A model generated the notes under the pieces. It saw only the letters and a list, made by a program, of their open reading frames with translations, did not search any database and had not been told where the DNA came from. Source: Lentimicrobiaceae bacterium (GTDB lineage Bacteria > Bacteroidota > Bacteroidia > Bacteroidales > UBA4417). Taken from it: a DNA stretch of 43,494 nt. Positions 22,989-31,037 of this stretch are shown piece by piece. The stretch covers positions 1 through 43,494 of the forward strand of contig JAQVEX010000017.1 of assembly GCA_028697555.1 (NCBI GenBank), in the 5' to 3' direction. A program made the translations under genes and the position numbers. The stretch's first letter is position 1. Each line of letters begins with the position of its first letter.

Positions 22989-25838
22989 ATGACCAATTTT
23001 TTAAAAAAAGTTGCCGAACATATACTGAAAAATGACGCTGTTTTACAAAATTCAGTTGTTGTATTACCAAACAGACGTGCCATTGTGTATTTGAAGCAAT
23101 ATTTTTCGGAAATGATAGACAAACCAACTTGGTTGCCGCAAATGCTGTCGTTGGAAGACTTTGTCGTTTCGCATTCTAACTACAAAAGTGCCGATAAACT
23201 CACGCTTTTGGCTCAGTTGTATTTTTCGTACAGGCAGTCAAACAGCAGTTACACCGCTACTTTTGGCGAGTTTTTGAATTGGGGAAATGTTTTGTTGAAC
23301 GACTTTGACGAAATCGACCAATATTTAGCCGATGCTGTAAAGCTGTTCAAAACATTGACCGATATTAAAGTCATAGAAGAGCTAAATTTAGATTATGAAA
23401 ACATCACACCTTTTCAAGAACAATACATAAAATTCTTTTCTTCGTTTGCCGATTGCTATACCGCTTACGTTTCGAATTTGAAAAGCAAAAATATTGGTTA
23501 TTGGGGTATGATAATACGCAATTTGGTTGAGAATTTGGACGATGAAACTTTTAGCAAATACGATAAAATATACTTTGTAGGGTTTAATGCACTTACTCCT
23601 GCCGAAGAAAAACTAATTAAAACCTTGTATAAGCAAAATAAAGCTGAAGTGCTGTTCGATGCCGATAATTACTACATGGACGATGATAACCAAGAAAGCG
23701 GCTACTTTTTGCGACAGTATTATAAAAACAAAACTTTCGGCGAATTCAAATGGATTGAGAATAATTTTTCGGAAATAGAGAAAAACGTTGAAGTTTATCT
23801 TGTTTCATCAAACACTTCGCTAACTAAGTATGCAGGGCATTTCTTGAACGAGTGGATACAAAAAGGAATAGACGAAAACTCAACCGCTCTTGTTTTACCC
23901 GACGAAAATTTGTTGCTGCCTATGCTAAATTCGCTCCCCGATAGCATCAGCAAATTCAATGTTACCATGGGTTATCCTTTTGCAAACACTTCGGTTTACA
24001 GCTTTGTGCTAGCGGTAGCAACAGTCTTTTATCAAGCGTATTCTGTGGTTCAACATAAGTCGGAATCCGACGAAAAAGTAAAACCCGAATTTTTGTCAAA
24101 ACTTGTTACCGATTGGCTCAACAACAATTTGATGAATGTGTTGAGAAACAATGAATCGGATATTGAACCCATTGAAATTAAAGATTTTAAAATAGGCGCG
24201 AATTATTTGCAAGAAATTATTTTAAAATACTTCGGCAATCACGACCTTAGCTTCAATGCCGAGCATTTTGCTGAAAATTCTTTGGAAGCTATCAAGTATA
24301 TTATAAAGCTTTTAGAACTTATTTATACGCAATCGGAGCAGCAAGATAATAATTTGTTTTCGGAAAAGATAATAAAGTCTGACACTAAAGAGTACGCAGC
24401 ATTTGCAATATTGAAGCTGAACGCTTTGGTTGATATTCTGACTGAAAACAATCTTAATATTGAGTATTCGTCGTTGTTGAATATCATTGATATTCATCTG
24501 AGACAAGCCAGCATTCCCTTTGAAGGCGAGCCGTTGCAAGGTGTTCAAATATTGGGAATGCTCGAGACTCGACTCTTAGATTTCGACAATATCATAATGT
24601 TATCGCTTAACGAAGGTTCTTTGCCGAAAAACACTCTGAATGATACTTTTATACTTTATTCGTTGCGAAAAGGTTTCAAGTTGCCCGATAAATCGCAGAA
24701 AAACTCAATATTTGCTTATCATTTCTACCGACTTTTGCAAAGAGCAAAAAATGTTATAATGTTTTATGTAGAAACTTCGACAGGCGAAATTTCTGCCAAA
24801 GAAAAAAGTCGTTTTATTACGCAATTGTTTTACGAACTTCCTTACAAAAACACTAAAATTAATATCGCCGAAAACTTTATAGCCGACCAAGTTAATTACG
24901 TAGAGCCAACACTTCGCAGACAAGAAAAAACTAAAGAACTTTTGGAGATTTTATACTCCAAGTTTGAAAGCGGATTGTCGGCTTCGTCTTTAAACACCTA
25001 CATTGAATGCAGTTTGAAGTTTTGTTATGAATATTTGCTGCGGCTAAAATCAAAATCCGATTCGGATGTTGTTCAGATTGGCTATTCAGAACTCGGCACG
25101 ATAGTCCACGAAGCTCTAAAAACGATTTACTCACCTTTTGTTGGGAAAAAAATCAATAGCAATGCTTTATTTTCGGAGATTAATAATGTTCCCAAGTATA
25201 TAACCAACGCAATTGACGAAAAATTTGTTAAGGTAAACCACGAGCAAGGCTTAAACTTTCTTGTGAAAAAAATAGCTGTAAGATATGTTGAAGAATTTGT
25301 AAAATCACAAGCTATTTTCACACAAAAAAACGATATTCATCTAATATCCGTTGAAGATGGACTGACAGCCAAACTAAATGTTGAACTTTCAAATACTGAT
25401 AAAACCATAGAAGTTAATTTGTTTGGAATTATCGACAGAATAGATAAAACAAGCGGCGAAGTGCGAGTTATCGACTACAAAACGGGATTAGTCGAGGAAA
25501 AAGATATTAAAGTTGGAGATTTTGAAGAATTTACAAATAGTAAAAAAAGCAAGGCATTCCAACTTATGTTTTATGCTCTGCTTGTCAGCGAAAATAAAAT
25601 TGTTGAAGGCAATTTTACAATCGGTAATATCAGTTTTGTAAAATATAAAAGTGATTACATAAAAGCCAATATTTTAGGTGATAACGACATTAATGCTGAA
25701 AAGATTGACAATTTTAAAGATGTTGTCAGAAGCGTAGTCTTAGAAATGATAAACCCCAACGTTGATTTTATTGCAACTGAAGATACAAAAGCATGTAACT
25801 ACTGCGACTACGCTAGTATATGTGGTAGGTTTGAGTAG
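22989..25838 (+). CDS. AddB-like PD-(D/E)XK nuclease/inactivated helicase
   Basis: A 949-residue protein. The N-terminal two thirds resemble a UvrD-type helicase without a P-loop, as in AddB/RexB. The C-terminal nuclease domain has GTIVHEALKTIY (His707), the catalytic VIDYKTG (Asp829, Lys831) and FQLMFYALLVSENK. Four Cys, one before the nuclease core (ECSLKF, Cys674) and three at the C-terminus (Cys936, Cys939, Cys945), match the 4Fe-4S cluster arrangement of AddB. It should act in processing DNA double-strand ends for recombination, with an AddA-type helicase partner that is not in this window. It starts 8 bp after the nucleotidyltransferase gene and ends the operon. Confidence 0.85.
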   Translation: MTNFLKKVAEHILKNDAVLQNSVVVLPNRRAIVYLKQYFSEMIDKPTWLPQMLSLEDFVVSHSNYKSADKLTLLAQLYFSYRQSNSSYTATFGEFLNWGNVLLNDFDEIDQYLADAVKLFKTLTDIKVIEELNLDYENITPFQEQYIKFFSSFADCYTAYVSNLKSKNIGYWGMIIRNLVENLDDETFSKYDKIYFVGFNALTPAEEKLIKTLYKQNKAEVLFDADNYYMDDDNQESGYFLRQYYKNKTFGEFKWIENNFSEIEKNVEVYLVSSNTSLTKYAGHFLNEWIQKGIDENSTALVLPDENLLLPMLNSLPDSISKFNVTMGYPFANTSVYSFVLAVATVFYQAYSVVQHKSESDEKVKPEFLSKLVTDWLNNNLMNVLRNNESDIEPIEIKDFKIGANYLQEIILKYFGNHDLSFNAEHFAENSLEAIKYIIKLLELIYTQSEQQDNNLFSEKIIKSDTKEYAAFAILKLNALVDILTENNLNIEYSSLLNIIDIHLRQASIPFEGEPLQGVQILGMLETRLLDFDNIIMLSLNEGSLPKNTLNDTFILYSLRKGFKLPDKSQKNSIFAYHFYRLLQRAKNVIMFYVETSTGEISAKEKSRFITQLFYELPYKNTKINIAENFIADQVNYVEPTLRRQEKTKELLEILYSKFESGLSASSLNTYIECSLKFCYEYLLRLKSKSDSDVVQIGYSELGTIVHEALKTIYSPFVGKKINSNALFSEINNVPKYITNAIDEKFVKVNHEQGLNFLVKKIAVRYVEEFVKSQAIFTQKNDIHLISVEDGLTAKLNVELSNTDKTIEVNLFGIIDRIDKTSGEVRVIDYKTGLVEEKDIKVGDFEEFTNSKKSKAFQLMFYALLVSENKIVEGNFTIGNISFVKYKSDYIKANILGDNDINAEKIDNFKDVVRSVVLEMINPNVDFIATEDTKACNYCDYASICGRFE

Positions 25839-25989
25839 ATCGTTGAATATTTTTAGTAATCGAAATTATTTAGCTTTTTTATTGTTGGAAGTCAATTATT
25901 GGGATTGCAAAACGCTTTTATTATATTTCTGATAATCAGCACTTTAAATACACAAATTAAATTTAAGTTAAAAATAAAATTACAAAAAG

Positions 25990-26019
25990 TTTGTTATTTA
26001 CGAAAAAGGAGTATATTTG
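25990..26019 (+). promoter_or_regulatory. Promoter of the tRNA-Asp gene
   Basis: TTTG (25990-25993) and TATATTTG (26012-26019) are separated by 18 bp, the best match to the Bacteroidota TTTG/TAnnTTTG promoter in this window. Transcription would start about ten bases before the mature tRNA. The gap 25839-25989 upstream holds no gene. Confidence 0.75.
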
Positions 26020-26036
26020 CAAGTCCAATTTGAAAC

Positions 26037-26111
26037 GGTTCGGTAGTTCAGTTTGGTTAGAATACGTGCCTGTCACGCACGGGGTCGCGGGTTCGAGTCC
26101 CGTCCGGACCG
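26037..26111 (+). tRNA. tRNA-Asp (anticodon GTC)
   Basis: The cloverleaf is complete. The acceptor stem GGTTCGG (26037-26043) pairs with CCGGACC (26104-26110), with one G-T pair, and the discriminator base is G at 26111. The anticodon loop CTGTCAC gives GTC for Asp, and the T-arm GCGGGTTCGAGTCCCGT is canonical. CCA is not encoded. It is a single-gene transcription unit with its own promoter and terminator. Confidence 0.95.
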
Positions 26112-26121
26112 CAAACAACAC

Positions 26122-26157
26122 AAAAAGTGTCGCAATACCAAAGTTGCGACACTTTTT
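26122..26157 (+). terminator. Rho-independent terminator of tRNA-Asp
   Basis: A perfect 14-bp stem (AAAAAGTGTCGCAA, 26122-26135, with TTGCGACACTTTTT, 26144-26157) and an 8-nt loop, followed by more T residues to 26160. It lies 10 bp after the tRNA and is the only classical terminator found in the window. Confidence 0.9.
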
Positions 26158-26274
26158 TTTGTATTATTTTTCGCATAAATAGCAAATATTGCAGATATAC
26201 ATGTAATAATTTGAAATTTTATTGCTTATTTTATGTATAAGTGTAGAAAAGCTTTTAATCAGCATTTACAGTTG

Positions 26275-26313
26275 ATTAAATTTGCTTATCGCACTGGCTT
26301 ACATATCGTGGGC
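26275..26313 (+). repeat. 39-bp direct repeat, left copy, flanking the DUF4143 ATPase gene
   Basis: It begins ATTAAATTTGCTTATCGCAC and matches 27793-27831 at 35 of 39 positions in the same orientation. The first 20 bases are identical. The two copies bracket the ATPase gene and about 1.5 kb in total. Confidence 0.75.
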
Positions 26314-26317
26314 GCCG

Positions 26318-26385
26318 TAACTCCTAACTCAGAACTCACAATTAACCACGCAACCCGTCCCGAAACTTCGGGACACCACGCAACC
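26318..26385. repeat. Heptamer array with embedded palindrome
   Basis: In-phase heptamers TAACTCC, TAACTCA, GAACTCA, CAATTAA and CCACGCA run from 26318. A perfect palindrome follows at 26357-26374 (GTCCCGAA, AC, TTCGGGAC), related to the one at 2507-2522. CCACGCAACC occurs directly on both sides of it (26346-26355 and 26376-26385). The array lies between the left direct repeat and the 3' end of the ATPase gene. Confidence 0.75.
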
Positions 26386-26432
26386 AATAGTTTCATTTAA
26401 TTTTTCTCACTGCTTTTTCGTTTTCAGACCTT

Positions 26433-27710
26433 TTATATACTATTCAGATAATCTTCCAATTTCCACGCAGATATATGTTCGATTCCTTCATGGGTGGGTA
26501 TTTTGTAATCATCCATACTTACTACAAACTTATCAAAATTATCATCTATGAGCTTTAATGAACGGTACTCTCTCTCCATTGTACGCTCTTCGGTAAGATT
26601 GAGAGTTACCTGTAAATAGAGCTTTTTGTCGCCTTTTATTGCCACAAAATCAACTTCCGTATCTTTTATTGTTCCCACATAAACTTGGTATCCAACACGT
26701 CGCAAGCCCAAATAAACTGCATTTTCCAAAAGATATCCAATTCCGTATCCGTAGCCGGCATAAAGATAATTTCGGTAGCTTAAATCATTAATATAGTATT
26801 TGCTGTTGCCAGAAATGGTGTCTTTGCCTTTTATGTTGTATCGCTCGGCACGATGAATAAGAAATGAACTTTCCAAATAACTAATATACGATGAAAGCGT
26901 TTCGTAGTTCGTTTTTCGCTTTTTGGATGCAAAATAATTGATGATGTTTGTTATCGAGATTAGATTAGATGCTGTATTTACTAAATAAACAAACAAATCA
27001 TCTAATAGCTTTACATCTTTTACATTATATCTTGATACTATATCACGCAACATCACAGTGTCTTTAATGGAAGACACGTAATTTTGTTTCATTTCATTAC
27101 TAGGTAAATTAAATAGTTCAGGTAAAGCTCCGCTTTGAAGGAATTTTTTATAACTATCACTGCCTTTTTCTTGTTGTGTAACCCCGCAAAATTCAATATA
27201 ACTATATGGAAATACTTCAAACTCAACATATCGACCCGACAATAGTGTGGCTAATTCTCCGGAAAGTAGCTTGGAATTTGAACCACTGATAAAAAGCTCA
27301 CAAGGCTCTGCAAAGTCTTGAGAGTGAGAGTTTACAAAGCGTTCCCATTCTTCAATATATTGTATTTCATCAATAAAAATATAGACTTTACCATTAGGAT
27401 TTAGTACTTCTCTATATGCTTTGTACAATTGTTCTAACTCTGTGGCACTTCGTAAAGCTGATAGCTCTATATATTCTTTGTTTATGTAAAGAATATTTTC
27501 ATTTTTTACACCTGCAGATATTAATTTGGATGCAATTTGACGTAATATGTAGCTTTTACCCGCACGACGTTGTCCGACAAGTACTTTTACTAATTTATTG
27601 CCTACGTATTGACCAATTTTATCTGTATAAAATGTACGTGAATAACCTATATCTATAGTATTATTATTCCAAAAATTGTACTTTCTTATTGAGTTAATTA
27701 TTTCAATCAT
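26433..27710 (-). CDS. AAA_14/DUF4143 family ATPase
   Basis: A protein of 425 residues with an N-terminal AAA domain: Walker A GQRRAGKS (46-53) and Walker B VYIFIDEIQ (Asp114, Glu115), then the sensor-type LFISGSNSKLLSGELATLLSGRY. The C-terminal DUF4143 region (about 230-425) ends with a restriction-like core EVDFVAIKGDKKLYLQVTL, where Asp and Gln replace some of the usual PD-(D/E)XK residues. The family is widespread and often transferred between genomes; its molecular role is not established. An in-frame ATG at 27749 is rejected because the codons after it overlap the -7 promoter element. The gene stands alone, is bracketed by direct repeats, and has a perfect inverted repeat at its promoter. 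Confidence 0.88.
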   Translation of the reverse strand: MIEIINSIRKYNFWNNNTIDIGYSRTFYTDKIGQYVGNKLVKVLVGQRRAGKSYILRQIASKLISAGVKNENILYINKEYIELSALRSATELEQLYKAYREVLNPNGKVYIFIDEIQYIEEWERFVNSHSQDFAEPCELFISGSNSKLLSGELATLLSGRYVEFEVFPYSYIEFCGVTQQEKGSDSYKKFLQSGALPELFNLPSNEMKQNYVSSIKDTVMLRDIVSRYNVKDVKLLDDLFVYLVNTASNLISITNIINYFASKKRKTNYETLSSYISYLESSFLIHRAERYNIKGKDTISGNSKYYINDLSYRNYLYAGYGYGIGYLLENAVYLGLRRVGYQVYVGTIKDTEVDFVAIKGDKKLYLQVTLNLTEERTMEREYRSLKLIDDNFDKFVVSMDDYKIPTHEGIEHISAWKLEDYLNSI

Positions 27711-27726
27711 GGTTGAATATTTTTTG

Positions 27727-27734
27727 CAAATATA
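27727..27734 (-). promoter_or_regulatory. -7 promoter element of the ATPase gene
   Basis: On the minus strand this reads TATATTTG, an exact TAnnTTTG match ending 16 bp before the ATG at 27710. No correctly spaced -33 TTTG was seen. The position one would expect it to occupy is taken by the inverted repeat at 27735-27762. Confidence 0.55.
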
Positions 27735-27762
27735 AATATTTTCAAACACACTTGAAAATATT
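27735..27762. promoter_or_regulatory. Perfect 11-bp inverted repeat, candidate operator
   Basis: AATATTTTCAA (27735-27745), a 6-nt spacer and TTGAAAATATT (27752-27762). It directly abuts the -7 element of the ATPase gene on its upstream side. This is the usual place for a dimeric regulator to block or recruit RNA polymerase. No regulator gene is adjacent, so the protein could be self-regulated or controlled in trans. Confidence 0.55.
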
Positions 27763-27792
27763 GTCGAATTTTATTCTTTTTTTTCATAAATT

Positions 27793-27831
27793 ATTAAATT
27801 TGCTTATCGCACCGGCTTATATATCGAAGGC
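27793..27831 (+). repeat. 39-bp direct repeat, right copy, flanking the DUF4143 ATPase gene
   Basis: Partner of 26275-26313 (35 of 39 identical, same orientation). The remaining gap to 28054 is A/T-rich. It holds an imperfect inverted repeat (TATTGCATTGG near 27920 against CCAATAGCAATA near 27951) and TATCTTTA near 28014, one base off the -7 consensus, which may serve the GH92 gene. No small gene was seen in 27832-28054. Confidence 0.75.
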
Positions 27832-28054
27832 AATGTCAATATAGGATTTTATGATATTGTAATCGCTATGTTCCATTTATTTTATTTATAGCAAACTATT
27901 TTTTTAATAGAACTAAGCTATTGCATTGGTAGGGTTGTTACGGCATGTACTCCAATAGCAATATACCTACTAAATTAAAAACCAAAATCAAGACGACATT
28001 TTATTATTATTTATATCTTTACAAAAAAATTGTACAACATAAATACAACAGATA

Positions 28055-31000
28055 ATGAAAAAATCGTACATACTTCTTTCGCTTTTAATCATTTTACAAA
28101 CTTTAGCTTATTCTCAAGAAGATTTAAGTAACTACGTTAATCCGCTTATTGGTACAGGTGCGCATGGTCATACGTACCCGGGAGCTACCGTTCCTTTTGG
28201 TATGGTTCAGCTTAGTCCTGATACTCGCCTTGAAGGATGGGACGGCTGTGGAGGTTACCATTACACCGACAAATACATTTACGGTTTTAGTCATACGCAC
28301 TTAAGTGGTACAGGTGTTCCAGATTACTGCGATGTACTTATTGCTCCTTACAATGGAGAAATTGTCTGGAACAATGGAGCAGATGGTAAAAGAGGTTATG
28401 GGTCGCAGTTTAGCCACGACAACGAAGTAGCAAAAGCCGGACATTACAAGGTTTTGCTAAGCGATTACGATATTAACGTCGAACTTACTGCTACCAAAAG
28501 GGTTGGTATGCACAAATATACTTTCAATAACAATTCAGAAAAAAATATTTTAATAGACCTTTTTCACCGCGACGAGGTTCTAAGTTCAAGTTTTAAAATC
28601 ATTGATAACAAGACCATAGAAGGCAAACGAATATCGCGTTATTGGGCTAAAGAACAACATGTTTATTTTGTAATTAAATTTTCGGTTCCATTTACCGAAG
28701 TTGTTTTCTCTGACGATAACAAAACCATCGAAAATATTACTGAAATAGGTGATAGCAAAAACCTTAAAGCGTGTTTACGTTTTGATGAAAGTGTTGGTAA
28801 GCAAATACTTATAAAGGTAGGTTTATCGGCTGTTAGCACACAAGGAGCTATGAACAATCTTAATGCCGAACTGCCGCACTGGGATTTTGAAAAAGTTGTA
28901 GCTGATGCCAAAAATATGTGGAATAAAGAACTTTCAAAAATCGTGGTAGAAGGCGGTACACACGACCAAAAGGTGGTTTTTTACACCGCACTTTATCATA
29001 CAATGGTTTGTCCGAATATTTACATAGATGTTGACGGAAAATACAGAGGCATGGATTTGAAAGTCCACAACGATATTGATTTCGATAATTACACTGTGTT
29101 TTCCCTTTGGGATACTTACAGGGCTTGGCATCCGCTAATGACTATCATTGACCAAAAACGCACTCTCGATTATATAAAAACTTTTTTAAATCACTACGAT
29201 AAAGGCGGACTGCTTCCGGTGTGGGAATTATCGGCTAACGAAACCTTTTGTATGATTGGCTATCATTCGGTTCCGGCTATTGTTGACGCTTACTTTAAAG
29301 GAATCAACGATTTTGACGCAAAAAAAGCATTGGAAGCCATGCAAACAAGTGCTTTCAGAGAAGGAAACAAAGGTCTGAAAGCTCTACACGAAAAAGGTTT
29401 AATTGAAATAGAAGATGAAGCCGAGGGCGTTTCCAAAACTCTTGAATACTGCTTCGATGATTGGTGTATAGCCATGTTTGCCAAGTCGTTGGGAGATAAT
29501 GATGTGTATAAAAACTTTATCCAAAGAAGTCAGAATTATAAAAATGTTTTCGATACTCAAACAGGTTTCATGCGTGGCAAAACCAATGGTGGTTGGGTTA
29601 GTCCATTCTCTCCATGCGAGGTAAACGCCAACTATACCGAGGCAAATTCTTGGCAGTACAGTTTTGCACCTGTCCACGATATTAGCGGACTAATAGATTT
29701 GCACGGAGGCAAAGCCCAACTTGCAAATAAATTGGATATGCTTTTTGCAGCCGACGAAAAAACCACAGGCAGAGAGCAAGTTGATATCACAGGCTTGATA
29801 GGACAGTACGCTCAAGGCAATGAGCCAAGCCATCACATTGCTTATCTTCACAATTACGTATCCGAGCCATGGAAAACACAATATCGTGTAAACGAAATTA
29901 TGACTACCATGTACACAAATTCGCCCGAAGGGCTGATAGGTAATGAAGATTGCGGACAGATGTCGGCTTGGTTTGTGTTTTCTGCTATGGGATTTTATCC
30001 GGTTACGCCCGGAGCTGATTACTACGCCATCGGCACACCTTTATTCGATAAGGTTACAATTAATCTTGAAAATGGTAAGAAGTTCGTTATTTCCGCTTCG
30101 CGTGATAATACCAACGATTTTTATGTGCAAGATGTGAAAATCAACAACCGTAAGCATAAAGCATCTTACATAAAACATAATACCATTATGAAAGGCGGCG
30201 AAATGAAGTTTACGCTTGCAAATGAACCTAATAAAAATTGGGGTGTTGGCAAGAAAAATGAGCCGGTAACTTCTGTAACCGACGAGATTATTTTGCCCGT
30301 ACCCGCACTAAAATCATCTCCAAAATCGTATAAAGACTCGTTAGTGCTTAACTTCGTTGAGATTCCCGATGTTGATATTTATTACTCTATCGAACGTAAC
30401 GATAAGGTTGAGTACCCAGTAAAATACCAAAATCAAATCATCATTAAAGATGACTACGCCAAACTGCATTTTTATGCCAAAAAAGGTAATCTAAAATCTA
30501 AAACAATTACTTCAGAGTATTATAAACTGAACGACGACAGAGATATAACACTTCTTATCGAACCTGCAAAGCATTATTCATCGGGCGGTTCCTTAAATCT
30601 TATGGACAATATCAGATGTGTTCCCGACTTTAGGGTCGTTGGTTGGTTAGGCTTTCAAGAAGATGATTTTGAAGCAGTTGTTGAGTTCAAACAACCCAAA
30701 ACTTTTAACACTGTTGCTACCGGCTTCCTTTCCGACGAAAACGCTTGGATATTTTTGCCGACCAAAGTCGAATATTATGTTTCTGACGATGGCGTTGATT
30801 ATCAACCGTTGGGAGAAGTCCCTAATGAATTTCAAATAGTAGACGAAGCTAAAACTTACGATTTTGCGCTGACTTACAAAAAAAGCACTACCGCACGATA
30901 TGTAAAAGTAGTAGCTAAAGCCGTTGGCAAATGCCCTTCGTGGCATAAAGGAGCGGGTGGTAAGTGTTGGTTGTTTACAGATGAAATCATTTTCAAATAA
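28055..31000 (+). CDS. GH92 family alpha-mannosidase with C-terminal accessory domains
   Basis: A 981-residue exported glycosidase: signal peptide 1-21 (ending LAYSQ), then the two-domain GH92 core to about residue 745. Family marks are NPLIGTGAHGHTYPGATVPF, MVQLSPDTRLEGWDGCGGYH, QGNEPSHHIAYL with the likely general acid Glu590, and GNEDCGQMSAWFVFSAMGFY with the catalytic-base region around Asp632. GH92 enzymes are calcium-dependent exo-alpha-mannosidases that trim N-glycan or yeast-mannan mannose. The protein is about 220 residues longer than a simple GH92: a chitobiase-C-like beta domain (about 760-835) and an F5/8 type C-like, probably carbohydrate-binding domain (about 850-981) follow. 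The next gene starts 37 bp downstream. No SusC/SusD pair is nearby. Confidence 0.92.
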   Translation: MKKSYILLSLLIILQTLAYSQEDLSNYVNPLIGTGAHGHTYPGATVPFGMVQLSPDTRLEGWDGCGGYHYTDKYIYGFSHTHLSGTGVPDYCDVLIAPYNGEIVWNNGADGKRGYGSQFSHDNEVAKAGHYKVLLSDYDINVELTATKRVGMHKYTFNNNSEKNILIDLFHRDEVLSSSFKIIDNKTIEGKRISRYWAKEQHVYFVIKFSVPFTEVVFSDDNKTIENITEIGDSKNLKACLRFDESVGKQILIKVGLSAVSTQGAMNNLNAELPHWDFEKVVADAKNMWNKELSKIVVEGGTHDQKVVFYTALYHTMVCPNIYIDVDGKYRGMDLKVHNDIDFDNYTVFSLWDTYRAWHPLMTIIDQKRTLDYIKTFLNHYDKGGLLPVWELSANETFCMIGYHSVPAIVDAYFKGINDFDAKKALEAMQTSAFREGNKGLKALHEKGLIEIEDEAEGVSKTLEYCFDDWCIAMFAKSLGDNDVYKNFIQRSQNYKNVFDTQTGFMRGKTNGGWVSPFSPCEVNANYTEANSWQYSFAPVHDISGLIDLHGGKAQLANKLDMLFAADEKTTGREQVDITGLIGQYAQGNEPSHHIAYLHNYVSEPWKTQYRVNEIMTTMYTNSPEGLIGNEDCGQMSAWFVFSAMGFYPVTPGADYYAIGTPLFDKVTINLENGKKFVISASRDNTNDFYVQDVKINNRKHKASYIKHNTIMKGGEMKFTLANEPNKNWGVGKKNEPVTSVTDEIILPVPALKSSPKSYKDSLVLNFVEIPDVDIYYSIERNDKVEYPVKYQNQIIIKDDYAKLHFYAKKGNLKSKTITSEYYKLNDDRDITLLIEPAKHYSSGGSLNLMDNIRCVPDFRVVGWLGFQEDDFEAVVEFKQPKTFNTVATGFLSDENAWIFLPTKVEYYVSDDGVDYQPLGEVPNEFQIVDEAKTYDFALTYKKSTTARYVKVVAKAVGKCPSWHKGAGGKCWLFTDEIIFK

Positions 31001-31037
31001 AAAAAAATAAATCGTGAAACTTTAAAATTATAGAAAA

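Noticed and set aside
11700..25838. Single operon from flippase to nuclease
   Set aside because: Good -7 elements before the EnvC-like gene (16177) and the kinase fusion gene (20783), and a 178-bp gap at 17486-17663, point to several transcription units.
25991..26182. Open reading frame of 63 codons over the tRNA gene
   Set aside because: It runs through the promoter, tRNA-Asp and terminator; the tRNA explains the sequence.
26275..27831. Insertion sequence around the ATPase gene
   Set aside because: No transposase is encoded and the flanking repeats are direct and 39 bp long, not terminal inverted repeats; only a passive cassette can be argued.
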